From: CAWANP01 sp963783445
Lineage (GTDB): Bacteria; Chloroflexota; Anaerolineae; JAAYZQ01
Reading direction: 5' to 3'
Assembly: GCA_963783445.1 (NCBI GenBank)
Contig: CAWANP010000012.1
Coordinates: 372,001-436,000 of the forward strand
DNA length: 64,000 bases
Positions 55,466 through 62,622 of the stretch are shown here, in pieces. Numbering within the stretch: the stretch's first letter is position 1; each line of letters begins with the position of its first letter. Position numbers and translations under genes: made by a program. Under the pieces are notes generated by a model. The model was given only the letters and a program-made list of their open reading frames with translations. It did not search any database and was not told the origin of the DNA.

Positions 55466-56646
55466 ATGGACCTCTTTGAAAAATGTTGGAACTGGACCAG
55501 GGCCAAGGACTTGATGAAGGCTGGCTTCTATCCCTTTTTCATGCCACTGGACGACACCGAAGGCACCGAAGTCACCATCGGGACAAAAAGCTGGTGATGA
55601 TCGGCTCCAACAACTATCTAGGGCTGACGACGCACCCCAAAGTTCGCGAAGCAGCCATCGATGCAACCCGAAGGTTCGGCACCAGCTGTACCGGTTCCCG
55701 TTTCTTGAATGGTACGCTGGCCTGGCACCTGGAGCTGGAGCAACGCCTGGCCGAATTCATGGAGATGGAGGCAGCACTGGTCTTTAGCACCGGCTACCAG
55801 GTGAATGTCGGGACCATTTCAGCATTGGTCTGCAAAGGGGACTATGTGATCACCGACAAGGATGATCACGCCAGTATCGTCGATGGTTGTTTCCTTGCTC
55901 GCGGTACAATGAAGCGGTTCCGCCACAATAACCCGCAGGATCTTGAAAGGGTGCTGAGCAAGCTTCCTCTGGACGCCGGCAAGCTCGTAGTCGTCGATGG
56001 TGTGTTTAGCATGGGTGGTGATATTGCACCGCTACCCGACATCATCCCCCTCTGCAAGAAATACAACGCCCGATTCATGGTCGATGATGCGCATAGCGTA
56101 GGTGTTCTGGGCGGTGGAAAAGGCACGGCCATCCATCAGGGCGTGAACGACGGTGTGGACCTGGTGATGGGAACTTTTAGCAAGTCATTCGCTTCACTGG
56201 GAGGCTTCATCGCCGGATCAGCGTCAGTCATCCACTACATCCAGCATCACGCTCGCTCGCTCATCTTCAGCGCATCCATGCCGCCCGCCAACGTGGCTGC
56301 GGTGTCAGCAGCCCTTGACGTGATGATTGAGGAGCCGGAGCTGATCCAGCGGGTCAACGAGATCGGCGACTATATGCGAACAGAGTTTCAGAAGCTGGGC
56401 TTCAACACCGGCGACAGCCAAACACCCATTATCCCCATCATCATCGGCGATCAGGATGCGACATTTTTCATCTGGAAGGTGCTGTTCGAAGAGGGCATTT
56501 ATACCAATCCCGTGATCCCGCCAGCCGTCCCGCCCAACCTCTCGTTGCTGCGCACAAGTTACATGGCTACACATACCGACGAGCAAATGGATTTTGTACT
56601 TGAGAAGTTCAGAAAGATCGGCCGATCGACGGGCCTGATCTCATAG
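55466..56646 (+). CDS. Alpha-oxoamine synthase (KBL/BioF/SPT-like), N-terminal frameshift
   Basis: A PLP enzyme that joins an amino acid and an acyl-CoA. The body has SNNYLGL near 45, GSRFLNGT near 75, DDAHSVGVLG near 205 and the PLP lysine GTFSKSFASLGG near 235. The family-like N-terminus (MDLFEKCWNW, ATG 55466, GGAG upstream) runs in another frame and stops at TGG-TGA. One extra A in the A5 run at 55585-55589 restores a single frame. The alternative N-terminus from 55483 in the body frame looks like out-of-frame noise. Which oxoamine is made cannot be told; threonine-derived aminoketobutyrate ligase or a sphingolipid-type enzyme are both possible. Confidence 0.85.
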
Positions 56647-56677
56647 CTTGCCACAGCAGTCTGGCGCAGACAAAGAA

Positions 56678-56703
56678 AACCGGCTGGCGAATGCCAGCCG
56701 GTT
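56678..56703 (-). terminator. Terminator between convergent genes
   Basis: AACCGGCTGGC and GCCAGCCGGTT around a 4-base loop; on the minus strand a TTTTCTTT tract follows, so it mainly serves the CARDB-like gene. Confidence 0.8.
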
Positions 56704-56727
56704 CAGGTTGGTCTACCTACCGGTTAT

Positions 56728-57261
56728 CTACGGTTCATCTTGCCCTTGATGGACCTGGATGTCAAAGGCCCTGAAGTTGTCGGTATAGTCACTTTCCCCA
56801 TCGACTGGTTCTACCATCACTTCCAGATGATAGCTTTGGTGATATGGAATCTCACCCAGGTGGGCAAAACGAACGACCCGGACCTCACCCGGGGCAATGC
56901 TGGCCATGCTGGCCCCTCGAGTTTGGAAAAGCTCGGAGTCGTCTGGAGTAGTAAGTTGCACCCAGACGGTCACATCCTGCTCAGCACTATTGCCAGAGTT
57001 CTCAACAGCCGCCAGCAACGAAACAGATCGACGCTGAATAATCAGTTGTTGATAGTTCAATGGTGGGTCAAAGTCCACCGCGATCACGGCAAGATTGTGT
57101 GTACCATCCCCCGCAGCCGGACGATTGGAGAGAAAGTCTGGCGTGCTGACAACGGCTGAATCCACGATCTCGACCCGCGCACAGCCCGTGAGGGCGATCA
57201 AGGCCAGCACTGCTACCACCGCGAACCCAACGATCGCCCTATTGCCCTTCCTGGGCCACAT
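56728..57261 (-). CDS. Lipoprotein with CARDB-like domain
   Basis: 177 residues. Signal peptide with lipobox LTGC (Cys27). The rest is one beta-sandwich resembling CARDB adhesion-type domains: VSLLAAVENSGNSAEQDVTVWVQLTTPDD, SIAPGEVRVVRF, YHLEVMVEPVDGESDYTDNFRAF. Likely structural on the cell surface. GAGGAGGCG is 7 bases before the ATG. Confidence 0.75.
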   Translation of the reverse strand: MWPRKGNRAIVGFAVVAVLALIALTGCARVEIVDSAVVSTPDFLSNRPAAGDGTHNLAVIAVDFDPPLNYQQLIIQRRSVSLLAAVENSGNSAEQDVTVWVQLTTPDDSELFQTRGASMASIAPGEVRVVRFAHLGEIPYHQSYHLEVMVEPVDGESDYTDNFRAFDIQVHQGQDEP

Positions 57262-57541
57262 AGATGCGCCTCCTCGTCAGAGATTATGCACTGTGCTGGA
57301 GAACTGGCAAGGCCAGCCTCCCCCCAGCCCGTTCACTATACATGATGGCCCGTGATTTGTCAAAATCCCATACAGGCTGTCGCCGGAAAAGTCCTCGTAT
57401 TGCCGTGTTTTCTAGTTAAACAACCATTAATAGATGTTTCCAAAAAGAAAGGTTGGGAAATTTAGGCTGCGGAGCGGCTGTCTTCGGAGTCTGGCAGGCG
57501 CTTGGTTCTCGAACATCTCGTCACACGGCTTGACAGCCGGT

Positions 57542-57570
57542 TTGCCATGCTGTACGAGTTGGGTTATAAT
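57542..57570 (+). promoter_or_regulatory. Promoter of lepB and the microcompartment operon
   Basis: TTGCCA, 17 bp, TATAAT, about 80 bases before lepB. The rest of the gap 57262-57541 shows nothing certain. Confidence 0.7.
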
Positions 57571-57648
57571 GCCAAGTAAGGTCGTGTTGGCCAACTGAGC
57601 ACGATCGGACAGGTTGCAGAACCGGGGCTGAGTGGCAAAGGGAAACGG

Positions 57649-58209
57649 ATGCAAGCTGAGGAGCAGGCCGGATCTCAGACAAAATCGATTGTCCGTGAAC
57701 TCATTGAGACGATTGTCTTCACACTGTTGATCTATGTTCTGGTCCGCACACTGCTATTTGAGAACTATCGGGTCTTGGGCCACAGCATGGATCCTTCCTT
57801 GGAAAACGACCAATTTCTGGTAGTGAACAAACTGGGCTACCGCCTGAGCGACCCAGAACGTGGGGACATAATCGTTTTTCGCGACCCTCGGACAGACGAG
57901 CGCAAGCTTATCAAACGCATAGTTGGCCTGCCAGGGGAAGTATTGGAGATTCAGGATGGTCAGGTACTCATCAACGATCAGCGTTTAGATGAAGGTTACC
58001 TTGCCACAAACGGCCGCTACTCCCAACCTCCTCTCTTGCTCCCAGAGGATGAGTATTTTGTCTTGGGCGACAATAGGAACAACTCCAGTGATTCGCACAA
58101 TTGGGGGACGATGCCCCGTGACAGAATTATCGGCAAGGCTTGGGTCTCCTACTGGCCGCCGAGATTGTGGGGGATGATGCCCCACGAGAACTATGGAAGT
58201 GAGCCTTGA
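57649..58209 (+). CDS. lepB: Signal peptidase I
   Basis: 186 residues. One N-terminal helix (about 20-38), catalytic Ser in GHSMDPSL near 46, general-base Lys in KLIKRIVGLPGE near 88, and the closing box GDNRNNSSDSHNWG near 140. It cleaves signal peptides on the outer face of the membrane. Its stop overlaps the start of the next gene by 4 bases (TTGA), so it is translated together with a microcompartment gene, an unusual partnership. Confidence 0.94.
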   Translation: MQAEEQAGSQTKSIVRELIETIVFTLLIYVLVRTLLFENYRVLGHSMDPSLENDQFLVVNKLGYRLSDPERGDIIVFRDPRTDERKLIKRIVGLPGEVLEIQDGQVLINDQRLDEGYLATNGRYSQPPLLLPEDEYFVLGDNRNNSSDSHNWGTMPRDRIIGKAWVSYWPPRLWGMMPHENYGSEP

Positions 58210-59018
58210 CGACGAGTCATTCGGAAAAGCAGGTCAGGGCCATCGTGCGCAAGGTCCTCATGCGAACTTTGGGCCCCAACGGAGTTACCAGCAGTCCAGC
58301 CATCGATCAGGCATCGACTAAATTGCCTTCCCGTGGGGCAGATGCCAAGGACTTGCCCAAGAGCTTCTCTGTAACCGAAGACGATGTTCGAAAAGTACCC
58401 GTGGGTGGGCAGCTCTCTGTACCCCTACAGGCTGTGATAACACCCCTGGCCCGGGACATCGCGCTGGAGCGCCGGATAGACCTGGTACGGGAACCCGATT
58501 CTGTCGTATCTGGTATGGCTCAGGCCCGGCCACAGTCACGGTCGATCCCGGCCCCAAGTACAAACCGTACAGTAGCGTTGGGGGCTGATCATGGTGGCTA
58601 CGATATGAAAAAAGACCTCGTAGTCTATCTGGATGAGCTAGGCTACAAGGTGGTAGACTGCGGCACCTACAACACAGATTCCGTGGACTATCCCGACCTC
58701 GCCTACGCCGTGGCCAAGTTGGTTGCTGAGGGTCGTGTCTGGCGGGGGATCATGGTAGACGGGGCGGGCATCGGCTCGTGTATGGCTGCCAACAAAGTAC
58801 CCGGGGTACGAGCAGCGATGTGCTATGACCATGCCACGGCCATCAATTCGCGCGAGCACAACGACGCCAATGTACTGACCTTGGGCGGAGTGCTGCTCGG
58901 GCGTAGCCTGGCCCGCCAGATCGTCAGAACGTGGCTGGAAACCGATTTTGGCGGTGATCGCCATGCCCGCCGGGTGGACAAGATCATGGGCATCGAACAG
59001 CGATTCCTGCACAAGTGA
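58206..59018 (+). CDS. RpiB/LacAB-type sugar-phosphate isomerase with encapsulation-type N-terminus
   Basis: 270 residues starting at TTG in a TTGA overlap with lepB. Residues 5-20 (SEKQVRAIVRKVLMRTLG) form an amphipathic helix like cargo-encapsulation peptides, followed by a long linker. The isomerase domain is 122-270: ADHGGYDMKK, VDCGTYNTDSVDYPD, DGAGIGSCMAANK. In classical RpiB the last motif begins with a catalytic Cys (CGTGIG); here it is Asp. It would interconvert pentose phosphates feeding the microcompartment. Confidence 0.88.
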   Translation: MTTSHSEKQVRAIVRKVLMRTLGPNGVTSSPAIDQASTKLPSRGADAKDLPKSFSVTEDDVRKVPVGGQLSVPLQAVITPLARDIALERRIDLVREPDSVVSGMAQARPQSRSIPAPSTNRTVALGADHGGYDMKKDLVVYLDELGYKVVDCGTYNTDSVDYPDLAYAVAKLVAEGRVWRGIMVDGAGIGSCMAANKVPGVRAAMCYDHATAINSREHNDANVLTLGGVLLGRSLARQIVRTWLETDFGGDRHARRVDKIMGIEQRFLHK

Positions 59019-59031
59019 GAGGTTTGTTCTG

Positions 59032-59916
59032 GTGAAACTCGATTCATCAACCGTCGAGCGATTGGTAGAACAGATCACAAAAGAGGTGCTCATCCTGCTT
59101 GCCGAGGAAGAGACGCGCATCCAGGATGACTCCGACAACTGTCCCGACTGTATCGGCCAGTGCGTCCTACAGTGCGAGGAGAAGGTACAGCAGGTGGTGG
59201 ATGCGGGTGCTTCACGTCTGACTTCAACCCTTGGAAGCGTTGACATTGGGCCCGGCATCGCCAAAATGATCGACCACACCCTCCTCAAGCCGGATGCGTC
59301 CCAGGACCAGATCGCCCAGCTCTGCTACGAGGCACGCAAGTACGGGTTTGCCGCGGTATGCGTCAATCCGACACACGTCAAGCTGTGTACCCAATTGCTG
59401 CAGGGGACGGACGTGCACGTTTGTACGGTTGTTGGCTTTCCGCTGGGAGCTACGCCCCCAGAGGTCAAGGCCTACGAGGCACAGCAGGCCATCGATGATG
59501 GCGCCATCGAAGTAGATATGGTCGCCAATGTCGGCGCCCTAAAGTCGAAGGACTATACCCTGGTTGAGCGGGATATCGCCACCGTGGCGCGTGCTTGTCA
59601 CGCTGGAGGAGCTGTCCTCAAAGTCATTATCGAAGCCGCGCTGCTCACTGACGAGGAGAAGGTGATCGTTTGCCAGTTGGCCAAGGCAGCCGGCGCTGAC
59701 TATGTGAAAACCAGTACAGGCTTCGGACCGGGCGGGGCCACTGTCCAGGACGTGGCCCTGATGCGCCGCGCCGTGGGGCCAGACCTGGGAGTCAAGGCAG
59801 CCGGTGGCATCGGTAGCTATGAGGCCGCCAAGGAGATGGTTACCGCGGGGGCCACGCGCATCGGCGCCAGCGCAGGGATTAAGATCCTGGAGCAGGCACA
59901 GGCCGCTCGCGCATAG
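59032..59916 (+). CDS. deoC: Deoxyribose-phosphate aldolase, microcompartment type
   Basis: 294 residues from GTG 59032 (GAGAGG upstream). An amphipathic N-terminal helix (SSTVERLVEQITKEVLILL, 5-23) suits encapsulation. Then a Cys cluster CPDCIGQCVLQC (about 38-49), absent from ordinary DeoC, then the aldolase barrel: DHTLLKPDA near 82, EVDMVANVGALKS near 160, LKVIIEAALLT near 195 (catalytic Lys), VKTSTGFGPGGAT near 224 (Schiff-base Lys). It splits deoxyribose 5-phosphate into acetaldehyde and glyceraldehyde 3-phosphate; the aldehyde is the reason for a shell. Confidence 0.93.
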   Translation: MKLDSSTVERLVEQITKEVLILLAEEETRIQDDSDNCPDCIGQCVLQCEEKVQQVVDAGASRLTSTLGSVDIGPGIAKMIDHTLLKPDASQDQIAQLCYEARKYGFAAVCVNPTHVKLCTQLLQGTDVHVCTVVGFPLGATPPEVKAYEAQQAIDDGAIEVDMVANVGALKSKDYTLVERDIATVARACHAGGAVLKVIIEAALLTDEEKVIVCQLAKAAGADYVKTSTGFGPGGATVQDVALMRRAVGPDLGVKAAGGIGSYEAAKEMVTAGATRIGASAGIKILEQAQAARA

Positions 59917-59977
59917 GGTTCACGCAGTAACTAGTTCCGCTTTGGTATTGCAGCCAATGCGTGGGAGGTGAAACGTT

Positions 59978-60616
59978 TTGAGCATAGACTTGCGTTCGTA
60001 CGTATTTCTGGACAGCTTGCAGCCGCAGATGGCTGCCTTTATCGGTTCTACAGCACGGGGGTTCCTGCCCTTGGCGGGCGATGCCTCGCTATGGGTCGAA
60101 ATTTCGCCTGGTATCGAGATCAACCGTATTACCGATGTGGCACTTAAGTCTACCAAGGTACGACCTGCCCTGCAGGTGGTCGAGCGGCTCTTTGGCCTAT
60201 TGGAGGTCCACTCTGCTGACCAGGCTGAGGTGCGCGCTTCTGGAGAAGCCATCCTTGAGGCGTTGGGTGTGCGCGCAGAAGAGCGCTGGAAGCCCAAGAT
60301 CCACTCCAGCCAGATCATCCGTCGGGTGGACGCCCACCAGACGCAGTTGATCAATCGCAATAGGAATGGTATGATGCTGATCGCGGATCAAACATTATAC
60401 GTCATGGAGGTCGCGCCAGCGGCCTATGCCGTACTGGCGGCCAACGAAGCAGAAAAGGCGGCCGAGATCAATATCGTGGAGGTACGGCCCTTTGGCAGCT
60501 TTGGTCGTGTTTACCTGGGCGGCGAAGAGCGGGACATCATGGCCGGCTATGCTGCGGCGGTGCAATCTATCGAGGACATCACGGGCCGGGTAGTAGAGCC
60601 GGGACGGAAAGACTAA
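59978..60616 (+). CDS. BMC-T (tandem-domain) microcompartment shell protein
   Basis: 212 residues containing two BMC domains (about 1-100 and 110-205), the trimer-forming shell type with a possible gated pore. Segments LRSYVFLDSLQPQMAAFIGS and QTLYVMEVAPAAYAVLAANEAEKAA are typical. TTG start with GGGAGGTG 8 bases upstream. It builds the facets with the BMC-H protein encoded next. Confidence 0.9.
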   Translation: MSIDLRSYVFLDSLQPQMAAFIGSTARGFLPLAGDASLWVEISPGIEINRITDVALKSTKVRPALQVVERLFGLLEVHSADQAEVRASGEAILEALGVRAEERWKPKIHSSQIIRRVDAHQTQLINRNRNGMMLIADQTLYVMEVAPAAYAVLAANEAEKAAEINIVEVRPFGSFGRVYLGGEERDIMAGYAAAVQSIEDITGRVVEPGRKD

Positions 60617-60696
60617 AACTTGCCACGCGTCGCAGGCTGGACCTGTACGGTGACGGGGCGCGGCAGAGAGCTAACATGCAAGGAGGCTAGGTACAA

Positions 60697-61002
60697 ATGG
60701 CAGAAGCATTGGGCATGATTGAAACGCGGGGCTTTGCTGCTGTGGTCGAGGCCGCCGACGCCATGGTCAAAGCCGCCAGGGTTGAACTGGTAGGCTATGA
60801 AAAGACCGGCGGCGGCTACACGACTGCCATCGTCCGGGGCGACGTGGCGGCATGCAAGGCCGCGGTAGAAGCCGGCGTGCGCGGCGCAGAAAAGGTTGGC
60901 GAGGTAGTGTCGGTACACGTCATCCCCAGGCCGCACGTAAACATCGACCTGGTACTGCCCCTGGGACGTCGCGAGCAGGTGCTGCAAGAAACCGGGGAGT
61001 AA
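60697..61002 (+). CDS. BMC-H microcompartment shell protein
   Basis: 101 residues, a single BMC domain: MAEALGMIETRGFAAVVEAADAM, GYEKTGGGYTTAIVRGDVAACKAAVEAG, SVHVIPRPH. It forms the hexamers that tile the facets of the shell. AAGGAGG lies about 11 bases before the ATG. The pore loop region around GGGYTT is what would decide substrate passage. Confidence 0.96.
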   Translation: MAEALGMIETRGFAAVVEAADAMVKAARVELVGYEKTGGGYTTAIVRGDVAACKAAVEAGVRGAEKVGEVVSVHVIPRPHVNIDLVLPLGRREQVLQETGE

Positions 61003-61009
61003 GCCCAGG

Positions 61010-61594
61010 ATGAACTTGTTGCACGAGCTGCCGCCCGGGCCTGATGCGGGGTCAGGGGAGTTTGATCCCGCAGTCATCTACGTTGCGGTCGAAGTGCCCA
61101 AGGGCAGCCGGAACAAGTACGAATATGACAAAAGGCAGGGCTTTGTCAAGCTGGATCGAGTGCTCTTCTCGCCTATCCACTACCCGGGCGATTACGGGCT
61201 GATCCCACAGACCCATTATGATGACGGCGATCCCCTGGATGTGTTGGTGATGGTCAACGAGCCGACCTTTCCAGGCTGTATCATCGAAGCCCGGCCTATT
61301 GGCCTGTTCCGCATGATGGATCGTGGCGTGGCCGATGACAAGGTCCTGGCTGTCCCTGCCTACGACCCAAACTTTCGGGACTACTATGACCTGCCCCACA
61401 TCCCACAGCACTTTCTGGCAGAGACGGGGCATTTCTTCGAGGTGTACAAGGAACTTGAGGGAATCCAGACCGAGGTGCTGGGTTGGGAGCGGGCCACAGT
61501 GGCGCGGGAACAGATCCTGTATGCCGTAGACCTGTATCGCCAAAGGCTCGCACAGTCGCAGGGCAAGCGCAGGGAGGCCGGGCCGGAGGATTAA
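61010..61594 (+). CDS. ppa: Inorganic pyrophosphatase, family I
   Basis: 194 residues with the family I core: RNKYEYDKRQGFVKLDR near 34, HYPGDYGLIPQT near 60, metal motif DDGDPLDVLV near 73-82, DRGVADDKVL near 103. It hydrolyses pyrophosphate in the cytosol. It starts 7 bases after the BMC-H stop and so belongs to the microcompartment operon. It may simply be the housekeeping enzyme caught in the operon, or it may pull a pyrophosphate-forming step. No encapsulation helix is evident. Confidence 0.92.
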   Translation: MNLLHELPPGPDAGSGEFDPAVIYVAVEVPKGSRNKYEYDKRQGFVKLDRVLFSPIHYPGDYGLIPQTHYDDGDPLDVLVMVNEPTFPGCIIEARPIGLFRMMDRGVADDKVLAVPAYDPNFRDYYDLPHIPQHFLAETGHFFEVYKELEGIQTEVLGWERATVAREQILYAVDLYRQRLAQSQGKRREAGPED

Positions 61595-61596
61595 CA

Positions 61597-62285
61597 ATGG
61601 AGGTTGTGCCAGGCCTCCACTGGGTGGAGAGCATCTGGGACACCAAGGTCTACGTCCTGTTCGAGGCGGAGCGTGTGGTACTCATCGACGCCGCCACGCC
61701 GGGCCGCGCGGGGGCCGTGTGGCGCTGTCTGGATTCGATGGGCTATCCGCCGCAGGCCGTGGACGAAATCTGGCTGACCCACGGCGACATCGACCACATG
61801 GGCAGTCTGGCTGCCCTCAAGGCCGGTTCCGAGGCCAGGGTGGTCGCCCACCAGGCTGATGCGCCTCTAGTGGAGGGACAGGCAGACCGAGAATTGGGGC
61901 CACTGCCGCTGGCCAGTTCGTATCAGCGGCTGGTCAACTGGAGTATCCGCCGGCTCTTGCGGTACAGCCCAGTGCAGGTGGACCACCGAGTAGACGATGG
62001 CGACGACCTGGGGGGCTGGCAGGTCGTACACGTTCCAGGGCACACGGCGGGAAGTGTCTGCTTCTACAAAAAGAGCGCGGGATTGCCATCGTCGGGGACG
62101 CGATCAATCACCGGAAGGGCCGGCTGGGGGCGCCGCCACCAATGTTTACCCCCGACATGGCCAAGGCCCACGATTCTATTCGCCGGATCGCCGCCCTCGA
62201 CTTTGAGGTGTGCTGCTTCGGCCACGGCCCGCCGCTGGTAAAGAATGCCCGGCAGCGGGTACATGCCTTTTCAGAGTCTCTGTAA
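61597..62285 (+). CDS. MBL-fold hydrolase, frameshifted
   Basis: Starts ATG 61597, GGAGGA 6 bases before. The frame carries the metallo-beta-lactamase signature THGDIDHMGS near 49-58 and the third metal His in VPGHTAGS near 148. After CFYKK it leaves the family sequence. One extra A in the A5 run at 62068-62072 would continue as ERGIAIVGDAINHRKGRLG and FGHGPPLV, with the conserved Asp and last His, to a stop at 62283-62285, about 229 residues. So the gene is interrupted by a one-base loss, real or technical. Substrate unknown; thioester or aldehyde adduct hydrolysis would fit the locus. Confidence 0.8.
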
Positions 62286-62325
62286 ACAGGGTTCGCACCC
62301 TCGAAAGGATTGGAGAGATCGAAGG

Positions 62326-62622
62326 ATGCTTCTGGGCAAAGTAGTAGGCACGGTGGTGGCCACGCAAAAGGACGAAAAGCTCGAAGGCTTCAAGTTCATG
62401 GTGGTCAGACGCTTGAATATCGAGAACGAAGAGACTGGCGATTACATTATCGCCGCCGATGCAGTACAGGCCGGCATTGGCGACGTGGTGATGTATGCCA
62501 CCGGCTCGTCGGCCCGGCAGACGATGCTGACCGACAAGAAACCCTGCGACGCGGTGCTCATGGCTGTGGTGGATACCTGGGAAGTTGATGGCGAAGTCAA
62601 GTACGAGTTTGGAGACGCATGA
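62326..62622 (+). CDS. BMC-P (EutN/CcmL) pentameric vertex shell protein
   Basis: 98 residues: MLLGKVVGTVVATQKDEKLEGFK, IAADAVQAGIGDVVMYATGSSAR, then AVVDTWEVDG. This is the EutN/CcmL family that caps the vertices of the shell. ATG 62326 with GGAG about 12 bases upstream; frames extending further upstream are not family-like. The stop overlaps the next start (ATGA). Confidence 0.95.
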   Translation: MLLGKVVGTVVATQKDEKLEGFKFMVVRRLNIENEETGDYIIAADAVQAGIGDVVMYATGSSARQTMLTDKKPCDAVLMAVVDTWEVDGEVKYEFGDA

